Below, one piece after another: positions 43,969 to 52,433 of a stretch of 64,000 nt of DNA (within the stretch, counting starts at the first letter, position 1; each line of letters begins with the position of its first letter). The stretch is from Micromonospora sp. WMMD812. Its GTDB lineage: Bacteria > Actinomycetota > Actinomycetes > Mycobacteriales > Micromonosporaceae. Location of the stretch: assembly GCF_027497215.1 (NCBI RefSeq), contig NZ_CP114904.1, forward strand, positions 6,726,501 through 6,790,500, read 5' to 3'. The notes under the pieces were generated by a model. The model saw nothing but the letters and a program-made list of their open reading frames with translations. It was not told where the DNA came from and did no database searches. The position numbers were made by a program, and so were the translations under genes.

Positions 43969-45651
43969 GTGCTGGTGGCAGTGGTGGCGAGCGAGGGCGG
44001 CGGCGGTGGCGTGCTGCAACCGCTCGACGCCGCCGGCCACCCCGTCGGACCGCCGGAGCCGGTGGACGACCTGGCCGCCGCGATCGCCGCACGCGAGCGC
44101 GCCGAGCGGCCGCGCTGGGTCTGGGCGTCCGGGGCCACCACCTACCCGGGCCTGCTGCGGGCGGGGGTCCGCGTCGACCGCTGCCACGACGTGGAGCTGA
44201 CCGAGGCGCTGCTGCTCGGCCACGTCGGCCGCTGGGGCGAGCCGCGCTCGCTGGCCGCCGCCTGGGCCCGGCTGACCGGCGCTCCGGTGCCCCCTGATCC
44301 GCCGCCGCGCCAGCCCGCGCCGCCCGGCGTCGGCCAGGGCGCGCTCTTCGAGGCCCCGTCCGGCCCGGCGGGCCCGGGTATCGAAGCCCTGGTCCGGGTG
44401 TACGCCGACCAGCTCGCCCGGATCTCCGCCACCGCCCACCCCGGCCGGTTCCGGCTGCTGGTGGCCGCCGAGTCGGCCGGCGCGCTCATCGCGGTCGAGA
44501 TGGGCGCTGCCGGCCTGCCCTGGCGGGCCGACGTACACGACGCCCTCCTCGCCGAGCTGCTCGGCGAGGCGTCCCCGGTGGGCGGGCCGCCACGTCGGCT
44601 GGCCGAGCTGGCCGCCCGGATCGCCGACGCGTTCGGGGTGCGGCAGCTGCACGCCGACTCCCCGGCGGAGCTGCTGCGCGCGTTCGCCCGGGCCGGGGTG
44701 GAGGTGCCCAACACCCGGGCCTGGGTGCTGCGCGGGGTGGATCATCCGGCGGTGCCGCTGGTGCTGGAATACAAAGAGCTCTACCGGATCTGGACGGCGC
44801 ACGGCTGGGCCTGGCGCGAGCAGTGGGTCCGCGACGGCCGCTTCCAGCCGGAGTACGTGCCGGGCGGGGTGGTCTCCGGCCGGTGGGCCACTCGCGGCGG
44901 CGGGGCGTTGCAGATCCCCAAGGTGATCCGGCGGGCGGTGGTGGCCGACCCGGGCTGGCGGCTGGTGGTCGCCGACGCCGGCCAGCTGGAGCCCCGGGTG
45001 CTCGCCGCGGTGTCGGGCGACGCCCGGCTCGCCGCGGCCGGGGGGGCCGGTGACCTCTACGCCGCGCTGGCCCAGGACGCGTTCGGCGGCGACCGGGCGC
45101 GGGCCAAGGTGGCCCTGCTCGGCGCGATGTACGGGCAGACCGGTGGGGCGGCGGTGCCCGCGCTGGCGGTGCTGAAGCGCAGCTACCCGACCGCGTTCGG
45201 CTACGTCGAGGCGGCGGCGCGCACCGGGGAGGCCGGCGGCCTGGTCCGCTCCTGGCTCGGGCGGACGTGCCCGCCGGGCACGGTCGGTTTCGGCGATCCG
45301 GGCGACGGGACGTCCGAGCTCGACGGCCCGGCCGACCCGCAGGGCCCGCGAGCCCGCGCCGCCCGCTCCCGTGGCCGCTTCACTCGCAACTTCGTCATCC
45401 AGGCCACCGCCGCCGAGTGGGCCTCCACCCTGCTGGCGACGCTGCGCGGCGAGCTGGCCGGCACTGCCGCCGAGCTGGTCTTCTTCCAGCACGACGAGGT
45501 GATCGTGCACGCGCCCGCCGCGCAGGCCGAGGCCGTCGCCGCGGCCGTCACCCGCTCCGGCGAGCGGGCTGCTTCCCTGCTCTTCGGTGACACCCCGGTG
45601 CGGTTTCCTCTGGATCTGTCCATTGTCGACTGCTATGCGGATGCGGTGTGA
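43969..45651 (+). CDS. short PolA-family DNA polymerase with 3'-5' exonuclease-like domain
   Basis: The 560-residue family A polymerase lacks the 5' nuclease domain. Motif A is VVADAGQLEPRVLAA with Asp336, motif B has Lys380 in RARAKVALLGAMYGQT, and motif C is FFQHDEVIV with His508-Asp509-Glu510. The N-terminal 3'-5' exonuclease-like domain lacks a recognisable DxE triad (the first strand reads LVAVVASEGGG), so proofreading is doubtful. This shape is known as the actinobacterial bifunctional exonuclease/polymerase family. GTG 43969 is chosen because CAGAAT lies seven bases upstream. The open frame extends back into the hairpin at 43752. Confidence 0.85.
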   Translation: MLVAVVASEGGGGGVLQPLDAAGHPVGPPEPVDDLAAAIAARERAERPRWVWASGATTYPGLLRAGVRVDRCHDVELTEALLLGHVGRWGEPRSLAAAWARLTGAPVPPDPPPRQPAPPGVGQGALFEAPSGPAGPGIEALVRVYADQLARISATAHPGRFRLLVAAESAGALIAVEMGAAGLPWRADVHDALLAELLGEASPVGGPPRRLAELAARIADAFGVRQLHADSPAELLRAFARAGVEVPNTRAWVLRGVDHPAVPLVLEYKELYRIWTAHGWAWREQWVRDGRFQPEYVPGGVVSGRWATRGGGALQIPKVIRRAVVADPGWRLVVADAGQLEPRVLAAVSGDARLAAAGGAGDLYAALAQDAFGGDRARAKVALLGAMYGQTGGAAVPALAVLKRSYPTAFGYVEAAARTGEAGGLVRSWLGRTCPPGTVGFGDPGDGTSELDGPADPQGPRARAARSRGRFTRNFVIQATAAEWASTLLATLRGELAGTAAELVFFQHDEVIVHAPAAQAEAVAAAVTRSGERAASLLFGDTPVRFPLDLSIVDCYADAV

Positions 45652-45712
45652 CCGAGGCCACATCGCAGTCGCCGAACTCTCCGATCGAGCACGGCATCCT
45701 GTCGGAGTGAAC

Positions 45713-46558
45713 ATGACGAATGCGGAGTTGACCACCGCGATGGCCGAGGCGGCCGAGGCGGACTTCATGCACGCGTACGAGGCGGGTGCGCCGCCGGCCG
45801 CCCGGGAGCGGCTGGGGATCGCCGCCGAGCGGATCGGTGGCGGCGTGGTGCTGTCGATGCGCGACGACCCGGTCTCCTACTGGAGCAAGGCGCTCGGGTT
45901 CGGCTTCACCGAGCCGGTCACCCGCGAGCTGGTGGACCGGGTCGTCGCGTTCTACCGGGCCCAGGGCACCCCGGAGGCGGTGATCCAGATCGCGCCGTCG
46001 GTCCTGCCCCCGGAGTGGGACGACATCCGCGCCGCGCACGGGATCGAGCCCACGACGTCCTGGGTGAAGGTGGCGGCCCCGATCGCGCAGGTCCGGCCCG
46101 GCGCCGGCACCCGGCTGCGGGTCGGCCCGGTCGGCGGGAGCGACGCCGCGGAGTGGGCGGCGGTGGTCCTGCGTGGCTTCGGCATGCCGACCGACGGGCT
46201 CGCCGAGATGCTGGCGACGAGCGTCGACCACCCCCAGTTCCATCCGTACGGGGTCTGGGACGGCGCGGATCTGGTCGCCGGTGCCAACCTCTTCGTGCGG
46301 GGGCCGGTCGGCGCGCTCAACGCCGGTGCGACGCTGCCGAGCCACCGCAACCTCGGGGCCCAGTCGGCGCTGATCGCGGCCCGTGCCGAGGCGGCGCGGG
46401 CCGCCGGCTGCCGGTGGCTGGTCGCGGAGACGGGGCAGCCGGCGGAGGGCGCGACGAACCAGTCTCTGGTCAACCTGGAGCGCGCCGGCCTGTCGGTCCG
46501 GTACGTCCGGCAGAACTGGCGGTGGCGGGCCGACTCCGGTCCCACCCCGGCCGGCTGA
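45713..46558 (+). CDS. GNAT-family N-acetyltransferase-like protein
   Basis: The 281-residue protein has two GNAT-like halves. The C-terminal half carries ANLFVRGPVGALNAGATLPSHRNLGAQSALIAARAEAAR, a typical acetyl-CoA-binding motif A region, followed by LVAETGQPAEGATNQSLVNLERAGL. The N-terminal half has no clear CoA site. The substrate is unknown. ATG 45713 follows CGGAGTG. Confidence 0.82.
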   Translation: MTNAELTTAMAEAAEADFMHAYEAGAPPAARERLGIAAERIGGGVVLSMRDDPVSYWSKALGFGFTEPVTRELVDRVVAFYRAQGTPEAVIQIAPSVLPPEWDDIRAAHGIEPTTSWVKVAAPIAQVRPGAGTRLRVGPVGGSDAAEWAAVVLRGFGMPTDGLAEMLATSVDHPQFHPYGVWDGADLVAGANLFVRGPVGALNAGATLPSHRNLGAQSALIAARAEAARAAGCRWLVAETGQPAEGATNQSLVNLERAGLSVRYVRQNWRWRADSGPTPAG

Positions 46559-46723
46559 CCTCCGCCGGCGGGGGCTCCGTCCCTGATCGCCGGCACAGTC
46601 GACGGCAGCTCCGCCCGATGCATAACGGTTGTGCTATTTCTCCTTTTCGCCCCGCTACCCCCCGTTGGGCGTGCTCGTTGCAGTGTCCGTAGGTCGGTAC
46701 GGACCCAACCGGGCCGTGCCACG

Positions 46724-47350
46724 GTGGAGGGGGCACAGCTGAACCGGATCGCAGGAATGATCATCGCCGCTGGCGGCGGCCGTCGGATCGGTGGTCCGGA
46801 GGCGCTGCTGCACCAGGGGGAGAAGCCCCTGGTCAGCCAGATGATCGACACGATGACCGAGGCGGGCTGCGCGCGGATCGTGCTCGTGCTGGGCGCCGCC
46901 GCCGACCAGGTACGGGAGACGGCCGACCTGACCAAGGCCACGGTGGTGGTCAACCGGGCGTGGGGGACCGGGGTCGGCTCGTCCATCCGGGCCGGCCTGG
47001 CCGCCCTCGACGACGAGGGGATCGAGGCGGTGGTGGTGGTCCCGGTGGACATGCCCGGACTGACCGCCACCGCCGTGCGCCGCGTCGCCGCACTGCCGTA
47101 CCCGGACGTGCTGGTCTGCGCCACGTACGACGGGCTGCGCGGATACCCGATGCTCTTCGGCCGCCGGCACTGGTCCGGCATCGCCACGCTGGCCAGCGCC
47201 GACGTCGGCGCGCGGCCCTACCTGCTGGCGCACAAGGACCAGATCGTCGACATCGCCTGCGACCGGGTGGCCGACGGCAGCCGGATCGATTCGCCGGAGC
47301 TGATGGCGCTCTACGGGCTGACCGTCCCGCCGCAGCGGGTGGGGGTCTGA
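46724..47350 (+). CDS. MobA-like nucleotidyltransferase
   Basis: This NTP-transferase-3 protein (208 residues from GTG 46724) has the nucleotide-binding motif MIIAAGGGRRIGGPEALL near its N-terminus and VVVVPVDMPGLTATAV around the metal-binding Asp. These enzymes transfer CMP or GMP to molybdopterin or similar acceptors; the acceptor here is unknown. The start is uncertain. GGAGGGG at 46727 would instead serve a CTG at 46739, and ATG 46757 would begin directly at the binding motif. Confidence 0.8.
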   Translation: MEGAQLNRIAGMIIAAGGGRRIGGPEALLHQGEKPLVSQMIDTMTEAGCARIVLVLGAAADQVRETADLTKATVVVNRAWGTGVGSSIRAGLAALDDEGIEAVVVVPVDMPGLTATAVRRVAALPYPDVLVCATYDGLRGYPMLFGRRHWSGIATLASADVGARPYLLAHKDQIVDIACDRVADGSRIDSPELMALYGLTVPPQRVGV

Positions 47351-47437
47351 GCCGGCGCGGTCCTCGGTGGCGGCACCAGCCACCCGGCGGCCCGGAGGGC
47401 CGCCGGGTGTAGCGGGTGGCACACCGGGGTCACCGAG

Positions 47438-48256
47438 TCAGCCCTGCTTGTCGAGGAAGGCGAGCGTGACGGCGGCGAACAGCGGGGAATCCGCGAGGTC
47501 GTAGTGCGTGAGCCCGGGCAGGATCGCCAGCGCGTGCCCGCCCTTCGGCCGGCTCTCGCCCGCCCAGCCGCCGTCGCGCAGCCCACCGTCGAGCAGCTTG
47601 AAGACCTCGATGAAGTGGCTCGGCGGCGCCATGTCGGCGTCGGCCGCGACGATCAGCGTCGGCACCTGCAGACCGCGGACCTCCTCGGTGTAGTCGAAGT
47701 CCTTCGCCATCGCCGCCCCGATCTTGTCCAGCAGCCGGGGGAAGTCCTCGGGACGCGGCGCCACCCGCTGGTAGAGCTCGTACATCGGGGTGTCCTTCAT
47801 GAACTCCGCGGCGGCCCCGCTGACCTGGCCCTGCTGCTGGAGCATCTCCGGGTAGACGGCGTCGCGGCGGATGTGCGCCGACGCCGAGACGACGCGGCCC
47901 ACCAGGTGCGGGTGCCGGATCGCCACCTGCAGCGCGACCCCGCCGCCGAGGGAGAACCCGACCACGTCGGGCTTGCGCAGCCCGAGGTACTCGATCAGCG
48001 CGGCGACGTCGTCGGCCATCAGGGTCACGTCGAGCGGCCGGTCGATGTCGGCCGTCCGGCCGTGGCCCTGCAGGTCGACCAGGATGACCTGGTGGCGCGC
48101 GGCCAGCGTGGGGAGGATCGGCGCGAACATCTCACCCGAGCCGAGACCGCCGTGCAGCAGGACCATCGGACGGCCCGTGCCGTGCGTCTCGTAGTACAGG
48201 TTGATGCCGTTGACGTCCGCGTACCGTCCCTTGCCGAAGATCCCGGTGGTGGTCAT
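47438..48256 (-). CDS. alpha/beta hydrolase
   Basis: The 272-residue alpha/beta-fold hydrolase has the oxyanion segment VLLHGGLGSGEMF, the nucleophile elbow GFSLGGG with the catalytic Ser, the acid region LIVAADADMAPP, and a final His in GLTHYDLADSP. The class resembles 3-oxoadipate enol-lactonase or non-haem haloperoxidase-like esterases. ATG 48256 follows GAAGGAG. A GATGAGTT-N14-GGTC promoter lies about 42 bases upstream, shared with two neighbours, and the divergent gene is an ECF sigma factor. Confidence 0.88.
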   Translation of the reverse strand: MTTTGIFGKGRYADVNGINLYYETHGTGRPMVLLHGGLGSGEMFAPILPTLAARHQVILVDLQGHGRTADIDRPLDVTLMADDVAALIEYLGLRKPDVVGFSLGGGVALQVAIRHPHLVGRVVSASAHIRRDAVYPEMLQQQGQVSGAAAEFMKDTPMYELYQRVAPRPEDFPRLLDKIGAAMAKDFDYTEEVRGLQVPTLIVAADADMAPPSHFIEVFKLLDGGLRDGGWAGESRPKGGHALAILPGLTHYDLADSPLFAAVTLAFLDKQG

Positions 48257-48297
48257 GGCCTGCTCCTTCTGCTCTCCGTCGAACTGGCACCGGTACT

Positions 48298-48323
48298 GAC
48301 CGGCCGGGCCCGGGAAACTCATC
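48298..48323 (-). promoter_or_regulatory. ECF-type promoter of the alpha/beta hydrolase
   Basis: Reading the minus strand, GATGAGTT (48323-48316) and GGTC (48301-48298) are separated by 14 bases. The same motif and spacing occur at 49689-49714 (minus) and 49727-49752 (plus). Confidence 0.65.
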
Positions 48324-48432
48324 GCACCGGCGGCGGAAATTCCTCCGCGGTGCTCGCGATGCCCTGAACGGAAGGGCCGCGCCCGCCATGTCACCGTCGC
48401 CTCGGCGGGTCGGCTCGGCTACCTTGGTCCGG

Positions 48433-49410
48433 GTGAGCGACCTGGCGACAGACGCACCCATCGAGTCGCAGCTTGAGGCCTACCGGTCGGAGCTGACCGG
48501 CTACTGCTACCGGATGCTGGGCTCGGTGTTCGAAGCCGAGGACGCCGTGCAGGACACCTTCGTGCGGGCCTGGCGCGGCTTCGATCAGTTCGAGGGGCGA
48601 TCGGCGCTGCGATCCTGGCTGTACCGGATCGCGACGAACGTGTGCCTCACCATGCTCTCCAGCGCGCAGCGGCGGGTGACGCCGATGGACCTCGGCCCGG
48701 CCGGCTCCGGCCGCGCCACCGGGCCGGGCGAGCCGCGCCCGGACGAGTTCTGGGTGGGCCCCGCGCCGGACAGCCGGCTGCTGCCGGAGCGCAGCGACCC
48801 GGCCGACCTGGTCGCCGAGCGCGAGTCGGTCCGGCTGGCGTTCGTCGCGGCGCTGCAGCACCTGCCGCCGCGGCAGCGGGCCGTGCTGATCCTGCGCGAG
48901 GTGCTGGCCTGGTCGGCCCAGGAGGTCGCCGACCTGCTGGACACCTCGGTGCCGAGCGTCAACAGCGCCCTGCAGCGGGCCCGGGCCACCCTCGCGGCCG
49001 CCGACACCACCGGCGACGTCTACAAGCCGATGGACGACGAGCAGAAGGCGCTGCTCGCGCGCTACGTGAAGGCCTTCGAGGCGTACGACCTGCAGGCGCT
49101 GACGACGCTGCTGCACGAGGACGTGACCCTGTCGATGCCGCCGCTGCCGCTGTGGCTGCGCGGCCACGACGACATCGTCGCCTGGATGTCCGGCACAGGC
49201 AGCGGGTGCCGTGGGTCGCGGCTGGTGCCGGTGGTGGCCAACGGCATGCCGGCGTTCGGCCAGTACCGACCGAGTCTCACCGGCTCGGGACACGACCCGT
49301 GGGCGCTGATCGTGCTGGAACTGTCAGCCGGGCGGATCGCGGCGGTCACCAACTTCCTCGACACCGCCCGCCTGTTCCCGGTGTTCGGGCTGCCGGCCCG
49401 GCTCGGCTAG
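48433..49410 (+). CDS. ECF sigma factor with C-terminal SnoaL-like domain
   Basis: The 325-residue extracytoplasmic-function sigma factor has region 2 over about 10-85 (CYRMLGSVFEAEDAVQDTFVRAWR and FEGRSALRSWLYRIATN), region 4 at about 135-185 (LPPRQRAVLILREVLAWSAQEVADLLDTS), and a SnoaL/NTF2-like domain from about 200 (LARYVKAFEAYDLQALTTLLHEDVTL). This is the architecture of the SigX5/SigG-like group, in which the C-terminal domain replaces an anti-sigma factor. TACCTT (48420-48425) ends seven bases before GTG 48433 (leaderless). It overlaps the end of the STAS gene by 87 bp, tail to tail. Confidence 0.9.
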   Translation: MSDLATDAPIESQLEAYRSELTGYCYRMLGSVFEAEDAVQDTFVRAWRGFDQFEGRSALRSWLYRIATNVCLTMLSSAQRRVTPMDLGPAGSGRATGPGEPRPDEFWVGPAPDSRLLPERSDPADLVAERESVRLAFVAALQHLPPRQRAVLILREVLAWSAQEVADLLDTSVPSVNSALQRARATLAAADTTGDVYKPMDDEQKALLARYVKAFEAYDLQALTTLLHEDVTLSMPPLPLWLRGHDDIVAWMSGTGSGCRGSRLVPVVANGMPAFGQYRPSLTGSGHDPWALIVLELSAGRIAAVTNFLDTARLFPVFGLPARLG

Positions 49411-49680
49411 CGCGCCGGTCAGCCCGAGCAGGCCGACGAGCCGTCGCAGCTCCGCGCCGGCGCCGCTGACGACCAGGCGCCAGCCGTGTCGCCGCGCGGT
49501 CAGGCCCAGCCGGGCCAGCGCCTCGACCGTCACCACGTCGGGCCAGGTGACCCCGGTGACGTCGCAGGTGACGACGCCGGGGCCACGGCCGCGCAGCAGC
49601 TCGGCGAGGTCGGCGCACAGATCGGGGATGTCCGCGCGGGTCACCGCGCCGACAGCGAAGGAGATCGCGGGGGCCGCCAT
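49324..49680 (-). CDS. STAS-domain protein (anti-sigma antagonist-like)
   Basis: A small protein of 118 residues starting MAAPAISFAVGAVTRADIPDL. It has VVTCDVTGVTWPDVVTVEALARL and LVVSGAGAELRRLVGLLGL, the STAS alpha/beta pattern of SpoIIAA/MlaB proteins. The usual phosphorylated Ser is not obvious (VTWPDVV), so it may act without a kinase. It is driven by a GATGAGTT-N14-GGTC promoter (49714-49689). ATG 49680 lies just after that promoter and is probably leaderless. The last 87 bp lie antisense to the sigma-factor gene, so the C-terminal part is less certain. Confidence 0.65.
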   Translation of the reverse strand: MAAPAISFAVGAVTRADIPDLCADLAELLRGRGPGVVTCDVTGVTWPDVVTVEALARLGLTARRHGWRLVVSGAGAELRRLVGLLGLTGALAEPGRQPEHREQAGGVEEVGDRRDPPG

Positions 49681-49688
49681 CTGGGTAG

Positions 49689-49752
49689 GACCGGCCGCAC
49701 CCGGAAAACTCATCGCGCCCCGGACCGATGAGTTGCGGGCGGCCCCCGGGTC
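49689..49752. promoter_or_regulatory. divergent pair of ECF-type promoters
   Basis: On the minus strand GATGAGTT (49714-49707) and GGTC (49692-49689) face the STAS gene. On the plus strand GATGAGTT (49727-49734) and GGTC (49749-49752) face the FAD oxidoreductase. Both have exactly 14 bases between boxes and the two -35 boxes are 12 bases apart. Confidence 0.65.
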
Positions 49753-49761
49753 TGAACGGAC

Positions 49762-51009
49762 ATGACGATCCGACAGACGCTGCGTACCGACGGCCCGGTC
49801 CTCCTGCCCGGAGACGAGGGCTACGACGATCACCGCAAGCCCCTCAACCCCGCGCTCGACCCTCGGCCCGCCGTCGTGGTCCGGGCCGCCGGCACCGCCG
49901 ACGTACGCCGGGCGGTGCTGGCCGCCCGTCGGCACGCGCTGCCCTTCGCCGTCCAGGCCACCGGTCACGGCACCCACGTCGCGCACGACGGCGCGCTGCT
50001 GCTCCGCACCGGCGCGATGGCGTCGGTCCTGGTCGACCCGGACCGCCGCGTCGCCCGCGTGGGCCCCGGCGCCCGGTGGGGCGACGTGCTGGCGGCGGCC
50101 GCACCGTTCGGGCTCGCGGCCCTGTCCGGCTCCTCACCGGACGTGGGTGTGGTCGGCTACACGCTGGGCGGCGGCCTGGGCTGGCTGGCCCGCAGCCACG
50201 GCCTCGCCGCCGAGAGCGTGCTGCGCGCGCAGGTCGTCACCGCCGACGGCGAGCTGACGACGGCCAGCGCCGACCGGAACCCCGACCTGTTCTGGGCGCT
50301 GCGCGGCGGCGGCGGATCGTTCGGTGTGGTCACCGCCCTGGAGTTCCGCCTCTACCCGGTCACGCGGGTGTACGCCGGCGCGGTCACCTTCGGGCGGGAG
50401 CGGGCGGCCGAGACGATCGCCTTCTACCGGCAGTGGATCGAACGGGTGCCGGACGCGCTCAGCACCGCGTTGCTCCTCACCCGCGACGGCTCGCTGGTGA
50501 TCAAGGCCATGTACGCCGGTGACCCCGACCGGGGACGGGCTCTGCTGGCGCCGCTGTGGACGGTCGCGGGGCCGGCCGTCGCGGACACCATGGGCGTCGT
50601 GGACTACGCGCAGGCCGCGATGGGTGGCACGTACGCCCGGACGTTCGACCAGGTGCGCACGCTCGACGACGACCTCGTGGCCGCGTTGTTGGCCGAGCCG
50701 GACGCCACCGTCGAGATCCGCCACTGGGGCGGTCGCATCGCCCGCGACGACGGGGCCGCCGCCCACCGCGACGCGCCGCTCTCGATCATCCTCGACACGA
50801 TCCCGTCGCCGCGGACCACGGAGGCGCTGTCCCGCTGCGGGCGCGGCAGCAGCTTCCTCAACTTCCTGTACGACCCGTCCCGGACCGCGTCGGCCTTCAC
50901 CGCCCGGAACTGGTCGGCGTTGCGCCGGATCAAGGCGACCTACGACGGCGGGAACGTCTTCGGCGCCGGCCTCGCCGTCCCGCCGGCCGCAACCGCGGCG
51001 TCGGCCTGA
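49762..51009 (+). CDS. FAD-binding oxidoreductase (VAO/PCMH fold)
   Basis: The 415-residue protein has the FAD-binding type 4 domain: PAVVVRAAGTADVRRAV, then AVQATGHGTHVAH with the His expected to carry FAD, and VGYTLGGGLGWLARSHGLAAESV. The C-terminal BBE tail reads WSALRRIKATYDGGNVF. No signal peptide is present, so unlike the pseudogene at 3982 it is cytoplasmic. The substrate is unknown. ATG 49762 lies ten bases after the GGTC box of an ECF-type promoter. Confidence 0.9.
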   Translation: MTIRQTLRTDGPVLLPGDEGYDDHRKPLNPALDPRPAVVVRAAGTADVRRAVLAARRHALPFAVQATGHGTHVAHDGALLLRTGAMASVLVDPDRRVARVGPGARWGDVLAAAAPFGLAALSGSSPDVGVVGYTLGGGLGWLARSHGLAAESVLRAQVVTADGELTTASADRNPDLFWALRGGGGSFGVVTALEFRLYPVTRVYAGAVTFGRERAAETIAFYRQWIERVPDALSTALLLTRDGSLVIKAMYAGDPDRGRALLAPLWTVAGPAVADTMGVVDYAQAAMGGTYARTFDQVRTLDDDLVAALLAEPDATVEIRHWGGRIARDDGAAAHRDAPLSIILDTIPSPRTTEALSRCGRGSSFLNFLYDPSRTASAFTARNWSALRRIKATYDGGNVFGAGLAVPPAATAASA

Positions 51010-51070
51010 GACCTCGCGAGGCCTCCGGTCGAGCGCCGCACCCCGCCGTCGCGAGGGACTGCGATAGCGG

Positions 51071-52252
51071 CTAGCCGGGCGGTGAGGGCGGCTCGGGTGG
51101 GCGTCCCCGGGTGCGGGCCGCGTCGGAAACGGCGATTCCGGTGAGGACGAGGGCAGGTGCCAAGGCGACCAGCATCGGCGGGAGGAGGAACGCCGCCGGC
51201 GATGTGGCGGCGAGTACGAGGACCCCGATCGGCCGGGAGCGGGAGACCCGACCGAACGTCTCGTACTCGAGGATGGCCCGTCCGGCGAGGAACAGTGCGG
51301 GTCCGCCGAGGATGACGGTGATCCAGGCCGGCGGTGTGTGTCCGAGCGGGTGCTCGATGACGAGTTCGTCGCCGACCGCGATGGCGACGATGCCGGCGAC
51401 CATGAGCAGGTGGGCGTACAGCGCGGCGATGGTCGCACGGAGTGGGTCGGCGGTGGCCGCGATGGTCTCCTCCAGCAGGTTCCCGGCGCGGTGCATGTAG
51501 ACGCGCCACAGCAGCGCCGTGGTGGCGAACGCGACCACGACCGCGACGATCCGGTCGGGCTCGAAGCCGCCGCGGCTGAACGTCAGCCCGGTGACCAGGA
51601 TGAGTTCGCCGAGCGCGATGATGAAGAACTGCCGGAAACGTTCGGCTTCGTGCATGCTGTAGGCCGCGAACTCGGATCGAGGTGGGGACACGCGACCCAG
51701 GCGTGGCGTGGGCAAGCCGATAGAGAATGACCCGTACTCCACGGCCACCGCCAGCGCCCACAGGACCGCCCGGGCCGTGTCGTGCGCGAAGGCACCCGCG
51801 ATCCACGGCACTGCCGACACGCCGAACCAGAAGAGTTGCCGCGCGAAGGGGCGCCGCCACTTGTGGCCCCGCAGCAGGAGCACGGCGCCGGCGTTGCGAC
51901 CGATCTGGGTGGCCACGTACAGGACAGCGAAGACCAAGCCGTCCGCACCGAATGCCTCCGGTGCCGCGGCGGCCATCAGCAGCGTGCTCAGCATGGTCGC
52001 GATCACCAGCAGCTGGATCAGCGGCTGCCGCGGGTTGAACCTGTCCGTCAACCTCGCCGTGTTGGTCCAGATCGCCCACAGCGCGAGCAGCAACACCAGC
52101 GTCTGGAAGGCGCCGCTCCAGTCCAGATGCTCGAGCAGCTCCTGCGAGAGCCGGGCGAGCACGAAGACGAACACCAGGTCGAAGAAGAGTTCCAGGTACG
52201 TCGCTCGGGGTTCCTCGGGTCGTCGTAGGAGCCCGGCCGCCCCACTGGTCAT
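51071..52252 (-). CDS. low-temperature-requirement A (LtrA) family membrane protein
   Basis: The 393-residue polytopic protein starts MTSGAAGLLRRPEEPRATYLELFFDLVFVFV, and the YLELFFDLVFVFV motif marks the LtrA family. About ten or eleven membrane segments follow, including FFIIALGELILVTGL. The function of LtrA proteins is not settled. ATG 52252 is preceded by a weak GGGCGAGAAG; TATAAC some 20 bases upstream is a plausible -10. Frame upstream of 52252 is Arg/Pro-rich and not coding. Confidence 0.88.
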   Translation of the reverse strand: MTSGAAGLLRRPEEPRATYLELFFDLVFVFVLARLSQELLEHLDWSGAFQTLVLLLALWAIWTNTARLTDRFNPRQPLIQLLVIATMLSTLLMAAAAPEAFGADGLVFAVLYVATQIGRNAGAVLLLRGHKWRRPFARQLFWFGVSAVPWIAGAFAHDTARAVLWALAVAVEYGSFSIGLPTPRLGRVSPPRSEFAAYSMHEAERFRQFFIIALGELILVTGLTFSRGGFEPDRIVAVVVAFATTALLWRVYMHRAGNLLEETIAATADPLRATIAALYAHLLMVAGIVAIAVGDELVIEHPLGHTPPAWITVILGGPALFLAGRAILEYETFGRVSRSRPIGVLVLAATSPAAFLLPPMLVALAPALVLTGIAVSDAARTRGRPPEPPSPPG

Positions 52253-52433
52253 CTTCTCGCCCGTTTCTGCCGTTATAACTGGCTTTAGCGTAGTTCGTAG
52301 CACAAGCCAGCGCGGTCGGTCAGGGGCGGGCGCTGTGGTGGCCCGGGTTCGAGGGGCTCCGCTTGTCCGCCGGGCGGCGGTAGGGGTCGATGATGCCCGC
52401 CGGGATGCCCGCCGAGGTGCCGACTGGCGGCAC

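Noticed and set aside
43654..45768. Minus-strand open frame of about 700 codons
   Set aside because: It is antisense to the polymerase gene, which contains all three PolA motifs.
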